A stretch of DNA of 39,631 bases from Terriglobia bacterium (GCA_020073365.1 JAIQFL010000071.1:1-39631), one strand, 5' to 3'. Numbered from the stretch's first letter, positions 6,732 to 16,477 are shown. Numbers and translations: made by a program. Notes: generated from the sequence alone by a model not told the origin.

Positions 6732-9479
6732 TTAACGGGAGCCCTTGGTTACCGTGGATGCCTCGGCCCCGGCAACAACCAGGCTGAAAAGATATGGGGG
6801 ATCGTCCACGGCGCCGGAAGCATTCTCTTCCAACCTGCGGACCTTCTCCATTTCGGATTGTGCTTCCGGCGTCCGGCCTGAAGCGCGATATGCCCGCGCG
6901 AGGTCGCTATGGGCCTCGACCGAGCCCGGGCGCAGACGGATTGACTCGCGCAGCCGCTCCAGCGACAAAGCATAGTTTCCCCTTTCCAAGGCGATCCGCC
7001 CCGCGAGAGCCTGGATCCAGGCGTCTTCCGGTGCCTGCTGGAGAGCCTTCCCAATGGCCACCTCAGCCGCTTCTCGTCCCGAACTGGGTCCTCCCGCAAC
7101 GGAACGTAGCGCACAGCCGGCGAGATAGAAATAGACCTCGGGACCCGCCGCACCGAGCGCGACCGCCGTCTCCAGCGCCTTACGCCCCTCTTCAAAATGC
7201 CGATGGATACTGAGGATCATTCCGTGCGCGGTCCAGACGGGTTGCCATTCCGGCCAGCGGTTCTGAATTTCGACCAGCGAATGTTCGGCCTCATCGCTTT
7301 TCCCAGCAAGCTCGGCTACGGTGGCCTGCATGAGCAGAATCTCGCGGTTCTTGGGTAGCATGCGGACGGCCTGATCGAGCAGTCGCGCCGCGTCCGGCGT
7401 GCGGCGCTTTCCCAGCAGTAAGGCAGCCGCACGCTGGTAAAGATCGGGGCGTTGGGGATCTGTTCCGAGGGCCTGCTGCAAGTCCCGCAGAGCATCCTGA
7501 GACTTGCCCGATGCCTCCAGCATCTCCGCCCGGCTGAGGTAGTAATCGCCGTTGCGCGCGGATTCGGGTATATGTTCCAACAGCTCCAGCCCCTTCGCCG
7601 AATCTCCTTGCCGGAACGTTGCGATCGCCAGGTCCAGATCGATTGCGGCCGACGGACCCTCCGCCTCGGCTTGCTTTAACAGTTGATCCGCCAGCCCGTA
7701 CTGTTTGGTGGCGAGCAGCGCATGCCCGGCCTCGCCAAGCAGGGCCGCCCCCGGTTTCATGCCGGCGATCCCGTGCGCCACCGCAGCCACCCGATTCCCA
7801 TCGCCGTCGGCGAGCAGCAGTTTCAAATAATCCACTTGCAAAGCCGCGTCGTTGGGGTGATTGCGAACCGCCTTCTCCAACCGGGCCCGATAGTCGGCAT
7901 GCCGCTCGACCTCCGTGAGACTCAGGTACTCCACAAAGCCCGCGCGGACTCCGGTTCTTTTCTCCGGGCCTATTTGCCGGAAGCGGTCCATGACGTTCCT
8001 GGACTCTTCGGTGTTCCCCGCATCGGCCAGAGCGCGGGCAAAATGCAGCAGTGTCTTGGAATCGTCCGGAGCCAGTTGCGCGGCTTTTCGCAGTACTCGT
8101 ACAGCATCGGCTGAGCGGTCCAACGCCTGATAGGTTTGGCCCAAGCGATCCAGGCTGGCGGCGTCATCGGGCCGCAAGGAGGCGGCGACTTCCAGATCTT
8201 TGACCGCGGCCTCGGGTTTCGCCTGCTGGTAGTAAAGGCTACCGCGAGCCGTTCGGGCCGGTACGTAGTTCGGGTCGAGCGCCAGCGCTTTATCAAAATG
8301 ATCCATGGCTTTTCCGATGTCGACGCTACGGTCGGCCTGTCCAAGTTCGTAATGCCCCACCGCGTCGTCAGGGCGCTTCCCGACATACCACTCGAGATCC
8401 GCTATGCCTTGTTCGAGCTGTCCCATTTGGGCAGCCGTGTAGCCGCGTTCGCGCCGGGCGATCTCGTCGTTTGGTTCCAGTTTCAGGTACCGGTCCCAGG
8501 CGGCTGCCGCATCGTCGAGCGCGCCCAAATCAGTCGTGGCAAGGGCCAGCATTTTCTGAATGTCCGCCCGCCGCGGATCGAGCTTGGCCGCTTGCGACAG
8601 CAGGTGAACCGCCGTCTCCCATTGCTTCGATGCATGATCGGCGCACCCCAGGGCGTAGAGTGCGTCCACGTTCTGCGGCTGCTGCCGGAGCGCAGCCTCG
8701 AGGACCTCGCGCGCCCGCTCGTAATGGCCGGCGCGAGTTGCCGCGATGCCGAGATCGTAAAGTACGCTGAAATTCGCCGGATCGCCCTTCAACGTATTCT
8801 CGAAGAACGTTTCGGCTTTGCCGAATTGCTCCACATTCGAGAGCGCCATACCGGCCGCGAAGCCCAGGTTCCAATCGGCTCGCGCCATTTCCAACAACCG
8901 CACGGCCAGCGCATCCGCCTGCGCGCGTTCACCGCCGAGGTACAGGGCTTCCAACCGGGGAAGAAGCACCTGCGGATTTTCCCGCTGGCTTGCCGGCAGG
9001 CGATCGAGACAGCGCAGAGTTTCCGGCCCGTTCCTTTCCTTCAACGCCAGACGGGCCAATTGGAGATTCGCGTTATAGTGTGCCGGATCGATCGCCACCA
9101 CCTGGCGGTAAACCATGGCGGCCTCCCGTTCATCGCCGGCGATCCACAGATGGGCGGCATAATTGTTGAGCACCTCGGTGGAGCGCGGCGCCTGGGTGAT
9201 GGCGCGCCGGTGAAACCCATCCGCTTCAGGGATTCTCTTCAGATTGTCGAGGGCCGCCCCGAGCAAACTCAGTGCCCATGCGTTGTCGGGGTGCGCCGTG
9301 ACTTCGTCTCGCAGCTTCTTCTCGGCCGTCTGGAACTCGCCCCGCTCGAGGGCGGCCACTGCGTCGCGCAACTCCGCGCTTGGATCGCCAGCGCGACCTT
9401 GCTGCCAAGCATGACCGGGGAAGGGGCGGAGCAACCCAACGGTCGCCAGCAGCCAAGCGAGATTCAGCCGGTTCATCAT
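6732..9479 (-). CDS. Large exported tetratricopeptide-repeat protein
   Basis: A 915-residue protein. The ATG at 9479 gives a short N-region and the hydrophobic leader LAWLLATVGLLRPFPG, ending near HAWQ. The rest is built of about 34-residue TPR units with the usual W/L-G-Y-A-P spacing, such as NAWALSLLGAALDNL, NVDALYALGCADHA and VEAHSDLARAYRASG, from about residue 30 to 890. The frame stays open another 558 codons upstream, but that stretch is only the antisense of the FG-GAP gene and lacks repeats. It is divergent from the FG-GAP/ASPIC gene, with 51 bp between. TPR and ASPIC/UnbV proteins are common neighbours in Acidobacteria. The role is probably as a periplasmic scaffold; no partner can be named. 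Confidence 0.85.
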   Translation of the reverse strand: MMNRLNLAWLLATVGLLRPFPGHAWQQGRAGDPSAELRDAVAALERGEFQTAEKKLRDEVTAHPDNAWALSLLGAALDNLKRIPEADGFHRRAITQAPRSTEVLNNYAAHLWIAGDEREAAMVYRQVVAIDPAHYNANLQLARLALKERNGPETLRCLDRLPASQRENPQVLLPRLEALYLGGERAQADALAVRLLEMARADWNLGFAAGMALSNVEQFGKAETFFENTLKGDPANFSVLYDLGIAATRAGHYERAREVLEAALRQQPQNVDALYALGCADHASKQWETAVHLLSQAAKLDPRRADIQKMLALATTDLGALDDAAAAWDRYLKLEPNDEIARRERGYTAAQMGQLEQGIADLEWYVGKRPDDAVGHYELGQADRSVDIGKAMDHFDKALALDPNYVPARTARGSLYYQQAKPEAAVKDLEVAASLRPDDAASLDRLGQTYQALDRSADAVRVLRKAAQLAPDDSKTLLHFARALADAGNTEESRNVMDRFRQIGPEKRTGVRAGFVEYLSLTEVERHADYRARLEKAVRNHPNDAALQVDYLKLLLADGDGNRVAAVAHGIAGMKPGAALLGEAGHALLATKQYGLADQLLKQAEAEGPSAAIDLDLAIATFRQGDSAKGLELLEHIPESARNGDYYLSRAEMLEASGKSQDALRDLQQALGTDPQRPDLYQRAAALLLGKRRTPDAARLLDQAVRMLPKNREILLMQATVAELAGKSDEAEHSLVEIQNRWPEWQPVWTAHGMILSIHRHFEEGRKALETAVALGAAGPEVYFYLAGCALRSVAGGPSSGREAAEVAIGKALQQAPEDAWIQALAGRIALERGNYALSLERLRESIRLRPGSVEAHSDLARAYRASGRTPEAQSEMEKVRRLEENASGAVDDPPYLFSLVVAGAEASTVTKGSR

Positions 9480-9513
9480 CCTGCCCGGGCACGCCCCCCG
9501 GGGAAACTGATCA

Positions 9514-9521
9514 ATTATACT
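9514..9521. promoter_or_regulatory. Overlapping divergent -10 elements
   Basis: In the 51-bp gap between divergent genes, the plus strand reads TATACT at 9516-9521, 9 nt before the ATG at 9531. The minus strand reads a perfect TATAAT at 9519-9514, 34 nt before the TPR start. No clear -35 box is visible for either. The plus-strand spacing would place transcription start at or within a few bases of the ATG. Confidence 0.4.
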
Positions 9522-9530
9522 CTGAAGCGT

Positions 9531-11330
9531 ATGACTCGCAGACGGGCGTTGGCGCTGCTTCCCGGAGCAGTTGCCTCGGCATGGCGCGCTAACGGGCAGA
9601 ATCGAGGCATGGCCTCGCGAAACGTCGCGCCGGTTCCGAGGGGTGAGCCCTCGGGGAGGCCGTTCCATGCGCATTTCGTGAATGTGGCGCAGTCCGCCGG
9701 CCTGCGCTCGCCGGTGATTTATGGGGCGGCTAATGATTCGACCGGGCACGCCGATTATTTGCTCGAAGTGATGGGGTGCGGCGCGGCATTCCTGGATTTC
9801 GACAACGACGGCTGGCTCGACATCATTCTGCTGACCGGCCGGAGGATGGAGGCTACGCCCGCAGGCGCAACGATCCGTCTTTACCGGAATAACCGCGACG
9901 GCACGTTTTCCGACGCCTCCCATCGTTCCGGCTTGAGCCGCTCCCTCTGGGCAACCGGCATCACGGTGGCCGATTACGACAATGACGGATTCGACGATGT
10001 CTTCATTACCGGGTGGGGCCAGAACATTCTGTTTCACAACAACGGCGACGGCACGTTTTCCGACGTCACGGAGAGGGCCGGCCTGATTCATCCCGGCGAC
10101 CGGTACGGCACGGGCTGCACCTGGATCGACTACGATCGTGACGGTAAGCTGGATCTCTTCGTTTCCCACTACGCCGTCTTCGATCTGAAAAAGATCCCGC
10201 CACGCGGCCAGGATCCAGCGTGCAACTACAATGGCGTTGCGACCTTGTGCGGGCCGGCCGGACTCGATCAGGAAAGCTGCCGGCTCTATCACAACAACGG
10301 GGACGGAACTTTCAGCGATGTGAGCGCCAAATCCGGGATCCTGGCTGTCAAGCCTGGCTATGCGCTGACAGCGGCGGCAACCGATTTCGACGGCGACGGC
10401 TGGCCCGACATCTACGTGGCGTGCGACTCCACCCCCAGTCTCTTCTTCCACAACAATCACGACGGCACGTTCACCGAACAGGGACTGGAGCGCGGGGTGT
10501 CGCTGAGCGAGGATGGACAGGAACAGGCGGGAATGGGGCTGGGCATTGGAGACGTGCACGGCGAAGGATACCTGGACGTTTTCAAGACGCATTTTCGCGG
10601 CGACACCCAGGTCCTGTACCGCAATAACGGCAAGGGATTCTTCCGCGACGTGACGGTTCGGGCCGGCCTCGGGGTGGAGACCCGGTTTGTCGGCTGGGGC
10701 GCGGCGATCGCGGACCTCGACAATGACGGTCTTGCGGATATCTTCTTCACCACGGGAATGGTGTATCCGGAAGTGGAGGGGAAGATGCGCGATATTCCCT
10801 GGAAAACGCCCAACGTGGTGTATCGAAATTTGGGCGGGGGCCGATTCGAGGAGTTGGCGCGTGGAGCGGGGCCGGGCGTGACGGAGGCGCATTCCAGCCG
10901 GGGTGCGGCTTTCGGAGATTTCGATAACGATGGCGACGTGGACATCCTGATCGTCAATTTGAACGAGCCGCCGTCGTTGCTTCGTAACGACATCGGCGGA
11001 ACGGATCACTGGCTCAAGGTCCTGCTGGTGGGTACGGCCTCGAATCGCAGCGCGATCGGCGCGCAGGTGGTTGCCACATACGGACAGACCAAACAGGCAC
11101 AGGCGGTTCTGGCCCAATCGTCCTATCTCTCGGTAAACGATCGCAGGCTGCACTTCGGGCTGGGTGCTGCGACGACTGCGAACCTGGAGATTCGCTGGCC
11201 CAATGGGGGCCGCGAGAGCATAGCGAAGGTGGCCGCCGATCAGTTGGTGGTGATTCGCGAGGGGTCGGGGGTCGTCCGCTCGGAGCGGTTTGGAGAGGGA
11301 CAGGCCAGGAGGCCTGTCCCTCGTCTTTAG
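9531..11330 (+). CDS. FG-GAP/VCBS repeat protein with ASPIC/UnbV domain (CRTAC1-like)
   Basis: A 599-residue exported beta-propeller protein. The start ATG at 9531 gives a Tat-like leader (MTRRRALALLPGAVASAW). Repeats then carry calcium-binding loops of the DxDxDG type: DFDNDGWLD, DYDNDGFDD, DYDRDGKLD, DFDGDGWPD, DLDNDGLAD and DFDNDGDVD. Each is followed by a 'LF.NNGDGTFSDV' strand. The C-terminal ASPIC/UnbV domain (about 505-575) contains NRSAIGAQV, QSSYLSVNDRRLHFGLG and LEIRWPNGG. It is likely extracellular or periplasmic, binding glycans or proteins. The last ten codons form a perfect hairpin (11295-11322), and the stop overlaps the stop of the convergent TonB receptor gene. The frame extends 465 codons upstream, but only as antisense of the TPR gene. 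Confidence 0.87.
   Translation: MTRRRALALLPGAVASAWRANGQNRGMASRNVAPVPRGEPSGRPFHAHFVNVAQSAGLRSPVIYGAANDSTGHADYLLEVMGCGAAFLDFDNDGWLDIILLTGRRMEATPAGATIRLYRNNRDGTFSDASHRSGLSRSLWATGITVADYDNDGFDDVFITGWGQNILFHNNGDGTFSDVTERAGLIHPGDRYGTGCTWIDYDRDGKLDLFVSHYAVFDLKKIPPRGQDPACNYNGVATLCGPAGLDQESCRLYHNNGDGTFSDVSAKSGILAVKPGYALTAAATDFDGDGWPDIYVACDSTPSLFFHNNHDGTFTEQGLERGVSLSEDGQEQAGMGLGIGDVHGEGYLDVFKTHFRGDTQVLYRNNGKGFFRDVTVRAGLGVETRFVGWGAAIADLDNDGLADIFFTTGMVYPEVEGKMRDIPWKTPNVVYRNLGGGRFEELARGAGPGVTEAHSSRGAAFGDFDNDGDVDILIVNLNEPPSLLRNDIGGTDHWLKVLLVGTASNRSAIGAQVVATYGQTKQAQAVLAQSSYLSVNDRRLHFGLGAATTANLEIRWPNGGRESIAKVAADQLVVIREGSGVVRSERFGEGQARRPVPRL
11295..11322. terminator. Perfect 12-bp hairpin at convergent gene ends
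   Basis: The arms GAGGGACAGGCC (11295-11306) and GGCCTGTCCCTC (11311-11322) enclose an AGGA loop. It lies inside the last codons of the FG-GAP gene and just past the TonB receptor stop, so it may act as a bidirectional terminator. Only a weak T run (TCGTCTTT) follows on the plus strand. Its core resembles the dispersed GACAGGC/GCCTGTC hairpins elsewhere. Confidence 0.5.
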
Positions 11331-14300
11331 TAGTAGAAGCGGAGTCCGAAGGCTAGAATGCGGTTCGGGAACGTGCCGCTGATAGTGCCCGCCTGGAACG
11401 GATTCAGTACGGCGTTGGTCGAAGGATTGAATTGGACACCCGTATTCAACCCGCTGACCTCCGTGTGGTTGAACACGTTATAAGCCTGTACCTGGATTTC
11501 GAAGCCGCGTCCCTCACCCAGGCCAATCGGGATCTTCTTCAACATCGTCATGTCGAAGTTGGTGTAATGCGGATAGCTGAGGACTCCCGAGCCTCCACCG
11601 AGATTGCCGAGTTGCGGCGTAGCGGGAGAAACGGTTCCCAGAGCAGGCAAGGCAAAGGCCGCCGGATTGAAGTAAGCGCCGGCCGGAATGTTGGCGTAAG
11701 GATTGCCGACGACGTTACAGCGGGCGCCTACGTCTGGTGTGCCCGTGTAATCCGGTTGCGTGCCGCTAGCGAAGTTGCACCCCGGATTGAACGGTCCGCC
11801 GCTACCCGAGGCCATGACACCGGAGTAAGTCCAACGGTCGGTGATCACGCCCAGGTATTTTCCGACATAGCGGCTGGCCCTCGGCAGTTCGTACGTGTAG
11901 TTGATCACCAGGTGGTGGCGGCGATCGGTATTCGAACGACCATAGTTCCACTCCTCGTTATTCGGAACTACCGGGGTGAAGGAGTTCAGGTACATCGCCT
12001 TCGAAAACGTGTACGCTACCCCGAAAGCCAAGCCATGGCTGAGCCGCCGCTGCCCGGAGACCGTCAGCGCGTTGTAGTTTGTGGTTCCGATCTCCGCGTA
12101 TTGGTTGAGGGTGTTGTATCCCGGATACTTGCTCCGCAGCAGGACGTCGGGGAGCGGCTTGCCGCCATTGGTAGGGTCGGCATTCTGCGGCAGGAACCTG
12201 GTCCCCACCGGAATCGCATTGATGTTGTAGCTGAGATTCTGGTTAAAGCCCCAGTTGCCGGTGTATCCGATGTCCACAACGTTGCCGCCAAAGGTTCGTT
12301 GAATGTCGAGACTGGCATTCCGCGCGCCGTTCCACGGCACTTGCCCCTGCGGCCACGAATTGTATGTTTGTGGCCCGAAAATCAGGGTACCGCCGCTGGC
12401 GGCGATACTGGTGACCGGCACATAATTGAGTTGCGGCGTGTAGCCGTACGGAGGCTGTCCGGCAAGGGCGTAAACCTGGTTGCCGTCGAGGCGGTTGTAA
12501 AAAATTCCAAAGCCACCCCGGACAGCAGTCTTGCCGTCGCCCGTGAGATCATAGGCAAAGCCGAGGCGCGGAGTCGCGTTGACCGCGCTGATGTTATAGG
12601 TGTCTGGGGAGACGCCATTTTTTCCCAAAAGAGCGAATCCGTCGGACGGGTTGCCCGAGTTCGGCACGTATAGCCCGATATAGGCGACGGGAGCAACCGT
12701 TCCCGTCCCCGGATCGATCGCCACGCGCTTGCCGCCCGACATGCCAGGTACGTACAGGCGCGGGGCTGACGCGGCGGTGTACTGATTCGCGAAGAAGTTG
12801 GCGAACGTCAGGTTCACGTCGTTTTGGGACGGCTGGTGGTAGAACCGGACGCCTAAATCCAGCGTCAGTCTGCGGTTGACTCGCCAGTTATCCTGAACAT
12901 AGAATTCGGCATTCCAGTAATGAACGTTAAACGTCGCGCGCGCCGTGGCTTGCTGGTAAATGTCCATGTAGCCCAGGAACGCGTTGGCGTACCCGTTGCC
13001 GGTGTTGAGGTTGTTAAGGGCGTCGGGCTGAAAGTTGTAACTGCCCGAGTAGGGGTTGCCACCCGGCTGGAGCTTGGTGTTGTATTCGAGATAAGCGCCG
13101 GCTTTGAAGCTGTGACTCTTCACGACCTTGCTGATGTTGTCGCTGAACGTCCAGATCGTGTTGAAGTTCTCTTCGTTCCCGGCAGTTGTCTGGTTCCGGG
13201 TATAGCTCATGGAGTTGCTCGGCGGACTGCCGAACTGGAACTGCGGCAGGAGGTTGAGGTAACCATTGAACTTCGAAACGCCGGGCGGATTCTGGGTCGG
13301 AATCGGGAAAAGGGCCGGCAGGTTCGGAATCAACGACCGGTCTTCGGTCTTGTAATTGTCGGTCGAATAGTAGGCCCATGTGTTCCAACTCTCGGCAATC
13401 GAAAACTCGTTGACCAGCGTAGGTGAAATGGCGTAAACCACCGATCCGGAATAGCCGTGTCCGGGATTGGGATGGTCGATGGGGGCGATGCCTGCCTCGC
13501 CCAGCGTACCGCCCTTGTCCTGAGAGAACTGAACGCCTTGGTAGAGCGCGATCATATCGTCGTGATCGTTGATCCAGCGGAAGTAACCGTTCACCTTCGA
13601 GGTAACGTAAGTGTCCACGCGAAGCACGTCGTTGCGCCGGGGATGCGTGGCGCTGGCGGACTCGAAGTAGTTCACGACGTTAAGTTGATTTGCAGCGGTC
13701 GCCGTGAAATTGGGGAGCGGAAAGAAATTCAGCATGTTCGGCCCCACGCCGGTCGGATCGACGCGCGAGGCGGGAATAATATTGCCGGGGAACGGGGCGC
13801 CGGCGTTCGGGTCGGTGATGGTGAGGAGCGAGCCGTTGTTGGCGAAGCTCTGGGAGAAATTGCCGGCGCGCTCCAACGCCGTGGGCGTGTATCTCGTCTG
13901 CGCTCCACCGGCGACGAACTGACCCGTATACTCCTGCGCGAAGAAGACAAACAAGTGCTTCCGCTCCCGGTTGAACAGCTTAGGAATAAACACGGGGCCG
14001 CCGACGGTGTAGCTTTCGACGTTGTAGCGGTACCTTGTGATGGGTTGGGCTGTGCCCTGAGCGGTAAGGCTATGGTTGTTCAGCCAGGTGTTCGCGTTGA
14101 ACCCCTCGTGCCGGTGGGTCCACAGGCCGCTGGCGTGGAAATCTCGGGTTCCGCTCTTGGTTATGGCCGTGATGGTGCCGCCGGAGTTCCGCCCAAACTC
14201 CGCCTGGTAGTTGGAGGTGAGCACCTTCAACTCCTGGATCGAATCCATGTTCGGCTCGAAGTGCACGGTGCTGTTGGATCCAGTATCCAGGTCCGTAATG

Positions 14301-14890
14301 CCGTCCACCGTGAAATTGATCTTGCTCCCGTTATTGCCATTGATGTAGATGCCGCCGATGGCGTTCGGGGTGGTCACATCGCGGCTGCCAGTCGTGTCGA
14401 TCACGCCGGGGACCATGCTGATGAAGCTGAACAGGTCGCGCCCCTTCAGGGTGATGTTCGCCAACTGGTTCGCATCGAGGCCTCCAGATTTCTCCGAACT
14501 CGCCAACTGGATGGGAGTAGCCTCGGCCGTGACCGTAACCGATTCCGACAGGCTCCCGACCTGCAGGCTAAGTTTGCCGACGTCGCGAATCTCCTGCGTT
14601 GCAACCACGATGTCTTGCACCGTCAGCCCTTTGAATCCCGAGGACTGGACAGACAGGGAATAAGTGCCGGGTGTCACGTCCAGGAACCGGAAGTTTCCCG
14701 ACCCGTCCGAAGATGCAGTGCGAATGCTTCCGGTGGCCTGATCAGTCAAGGTGACCTTGGCGTTCGGAACCGTGGCGCTGGCCGGGTCCAGGACGGTACC
14801 CACCAGAGAACTGGAAACCGTCTGCGCAAACAGGCCCGCACAAAAGAGCGTGAGAGCGCATAAAAGATGTAACGTTTTTCTACAGTGCAT
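11327..14890 (-). CDS. TonB-dependent receptor with carboxypeptidase-regulatory domain (Oar-like)
   Basis: A 1187-residue outer-membrane protein. A signal peptide (about 1-22, ending LFAQ) is followed by a carboxypeptidase-regulatory-like beta sandwich (about 25-110; SLVGTVLDPASATVPNAKVT...GNFRFLDVTPGTYSLSV). Then come a plug domain (about 130-245; QANQL-type segment, FTVDGITD, AEFGRNSGGTI) and a long beta-barrel with many aromatic-rich strands. It ends in a C-terminal aromatic (LAFGLRFYY), as outer-membrane barrels do. This 'Oar-like' class is hugely expanded in Solibacter-type Acidobacteria and is taken to import oligosaccharides or other polymers. GAGGAG lies about 8 nt upstream of the ATG. 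The 3' end overlaps the convergent FG-GAP gene by 4 bp. Confidence 0.9.
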   Translation of the reverse strand: MHCRKTLHLLCALTLFCAGLFAQTVSSSLVGTVLDPASATVPNAKVTLTDQATGSIRTASSDGSGNFRFLDVTPGTYSLSVQSSGFKGLTVQDIVVATQEIRDVGKLSLQVGSLSESVTVTAEATPIQLASSEKSGGLDANQLANITLKGRDLFSFISMVPGVIDTTGSRDVTTPNAIGGIYINGNNGSKINFTVDGITDLDTGSNSTVHFEPNMDSIQELKVLTSNYQAEFGRNSGGTITAITKSGTRDFHASGLWTHRHEGFNANTWLNNHSLTAQGTAQPITRYRYNVESYTVGGPVFIPKLFNRERKHLFVFFAQEYTGQFVAGGAQTRYTPTALERAGNFSQSFANNGSLLTITDPNAGAPFPGNIIPASRVDPTGVGPNMLNFFPLPNFTATAANQLNVVNYFESASATHPRRNDVLRVDTYVTSKVNGYFRWINDHDDMIALYQGVQFSQDKGGTLGEAGIAPIDHPNPGHGYSGSVVYAISPTLVNEFSIAESWNTWAYYSTDNYKTEDRSLIPNLPALFPIPTQNPPGVSKFNGYLNLLPQFQFGSPPSNSMSYTRNQTTAGNEENFNTIWTFSDNISKVVKSHSFKAGAYLEYNTKLQPGGNPYSGSYNFQPDALNNLNTGNGYANAFLGYMDIYQQATARATFNVHYWNAEFYVQDNWRVNRRLTLDLGVRFYHQPSQNDVNLTFANFFANQYTAASAPRLYVPGMSGGKRVAIDPGTGTVAPVAYIGLYVPNSGNPSDGFALLGKNGVSPDTYNISAVNATPRLGFAYDLTGDGKTAVRGGFGIFYNRLDGNQVYALAGQPPYGYTPQLNYVPVTSIAASGGTLIFGPQTYNSWPQGQVPWNGARNASLDIQRTFGGNVVDIGYTGNWGFNQNLSYNINAIPVGTRFLPQNADPTNGGKPLPDVLLRSKYPGYNTLNQYAEIGTTNYNALTVSGQRRLSHGLAFGVAYTFSKAMYLNSFTPVVPNNEEWNYGRSNTDRRHHLVINYTYELPRASRYVGKYLGVITDRWTYSGVMASGSGGPFNPGCNFASGTQPDYTGTPDVGARCNVVGNPYANIPAGAYFNPAAFALPALGTVSPATPQLGNLGGGSGVLSYPHYTNFDMTMLKKIPIGLGEGRGFEIQVQAYNVFNHTEVSGLNTGVQFNPSTNAVLNPFQAGTISGTFPNRILAFGLRFYY

Positions 14891-15241
14891 CCCTGTTTCT
14901 CCTCACCTAAAGCGTTTTTGCCGTCTGAAAGTCCCCTACCAGATCGGATCCGAACCAGTCCCAGTGGCGCCAAACCCCTGATTCCCGTGGCACACATACC
15001 CGGCCCGGCACCCACGCAAGAAAAGTTAGGAATTATCGGACCGAAACTATCCGATTCGAGCCGGAATTGCAAGTCCTATACGGTAACAGCCATTTTTATC
15101 TAAGCCTTACAGCGCTTTCGTAGCGAACGTATCATACCCTTGAGGGCGTGATGAACACCGTATGCTACGCCCCAGAGAATTGACATGTGCATCGCGGCTC
15201 CATGGTGATACAATCAGTCCCATTCCAGGGGGACATTTGCC
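14891..15241. promoter_or_regulatory. Divergent intergenic region with a possible operator (15035-15055) and -10 box (15209-15214)
   Basis: 351 bp without a gene between the TonB receptor (minus) and the membrane regulator-like gene (plus). It holds an inverted repeat ATCGGA-N9-TCCGAT (15035-15040, 15050-15055), a candidate operator. It also has TACAAT at 15209-15214, 27 nt before the plus-strand ATG, and TTGACA at 15180-15185; the 23-bp spacing between these is too long for a standard promoter. GGGGGA at about 15230 is the likely ribosome site for the downstream gene. Confidence 0.35.
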
Positions 15242-16477
15242 ATGTCGCAGAGGAGACTGCTGGAGCAGGAGTTAGCTCCGGTGGCACAAGGGGTACCGGA
15301 GACCGAGGCGGAGCGGGATGCGATTCGCGAGCAACTCGAGCGAATCCTGGCGAATCCCCTGTTCACGCACAGCAAACGCTATCCGCTGCTGCTTCGCAGC
15401 GTCGTGGAGCGCACCCTGGCGGGCCACTCCGGGCAACTGAAGGAGCGCACGCTCGGGGTGGAGGTGTTCGGGCGTCACCCGGATTACGATACCAACACGG
15501 ACCCGGTGGTTCGAATTACCGCGGGAGAGATCCGCAAGCGGATCGCGCAGTATTATCACGAACCGGGACACGAAAACGAATACCGCATCGATTTGCCTTG
15601 CGGGTCCTATGTACCCGAATTCCATCGCCCGGTGCAGCCGGACCTGCAGGTGCTGCCACGCCCGGTGGTTCTGCCGCAGGCGGTGGTTCCACCGGTTACT
15701 AAGGTCAGAAGAATCAAGCCGGTCTATCTCGGGGCTCTGGCATTGCCTCCGCTGGTATGGTTGGTGGTCTGGCTGTTTTCGGCGACCTCCCTGGACCGGT
15801 TTTGGCGGCCGGTTTGGGATTCTCCGGGCTCCGCACTGCTGTGTATTGGAGGCGCGGGAATTGCGCCGGATGCGGCCCTGCCGCCAACGCCGAGCAACCC
15901 GGAAATCTCCGTCACTGAAAAGATCAGGCGCGAGTACGTGGATTTTTCGGATGCTACGACGTTTTCCAGACTGGCCGGCCTCTTCCAGGCCAGGGGGAAA
16001 AGGTACTCGATGCGGATCGGTTCCTCCACCACGTTTGCCGATCTGCGGGACGGCCCCGTGGTGCTGGTGGGTGGGTTCAACAACGGCTGGACGATGCACC
16101 TCCTGGGCCAACTGCGCTTTCGCCTGGCCCGCGACCCAGCGACGGGGGCGCAATGGATCGAGGACCGGCAGAATCCGTCGCAGCGGGAGTGGAGCGTGAA
16201 CGCCAACCTGCCCTATCTGAAATTGACCGAGGACTACGCCATCATTTCCAGGGTTCTGGATCCGGCGACGGAGCGGATGGTCGTAGTGGCCGCCGGCATT
16301 GTTCAGTACGGCACCCTGGCGGCCGGCGAGTTCCTCACCGATCCCCGATACATGGAGGATCTTGGCAAACAGGCCCCGCCCAATTGGCAACGCAAGAACA
16401 TGCAGGCGGTGATCGGGACCAAGGTGATTAACGGCAACTCCGGGCCTCCCAGGATTTTAAAGACATATTTCTGGTAG
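15242..16477 (+). CDS. Single-pass membrane protein with conserved acidobacterial N-terminal domain
   Basis: A 411-residue protein. Residues about 20-125 form a conserved cytoplasmic domain (RDAIREQLERIL, SKRYPLLLRSVVERTL, GQLKERTLGVEVFGR, YDTNTDPVVRITAGEIRKR, YRIDLPCGSYVPEF). I recognise it as recurrent in Solibacter-type genomes, where it resembles the DNA-binding/regulatory front end of membrane signalling proteins. One membrane helix follows at about 163-182 (YLGALALPPLVWLVVWLFSA). The C-terminal part (about 195-411) is presumably periplasmic; it contains VVLVGGFNNGWTM and IISRVLDPATERMVVVAAGI. It sits next to the TonB receptor, so a sensing or regulatory role toward it is plausible but unproven. 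A GGGGGA ribosome site supports the ATG. Confidence 0.7.
   Translation: MSQRRLLEQELAPVAQGVPETEAERDAIREQLERILANPLFTHSKRYPLLLRSVVERTLAGHSGQLKERTLGVEVFGRHPDYDTNTDPVVRITAGEIRKRIAQYYHEPGHENEYRIDLPCGSYVPEFHRPVQPDLQVLPRPVVLPQAVVPPVTKVRRIKPVYLGALALPPLVWLVVWLFSATSLDRFWRPVWDSPGSALLCIGGAGIAPDAALPPTPSNPEISVTEKIRREYVDFSDATTFSRLAGLFQARGKRYSMRIGSSTTFADLRDGPVVLVGGFNNGWTMHLLGQLRFRLARDPATGAQWIEDRQNPSQREWSVNANLPYLKLTEDYAIISRVLDPATERMVVVAAGIVQYGTLAAGEFLTDPRYMEDLGKQAPPNWQRKNMQAVIGTKVINGNSGPPRILKTYFW

Noticed and set aside
8136-9530. Plus-strand upstream extension of the FG-GAP gene
   Set aside because: It is antisense of the TPR gene with no recognisable domain. ATG 9531 gives an export signal and follows a -10 box.
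9480-11153. Long minus-strand extension of the TPR gene (558 codons)
   Set aside because: It is exact antisense of the FG-GAP/ASPIC gene, has no TPR pattern, and the signal peptide starts at 9479.
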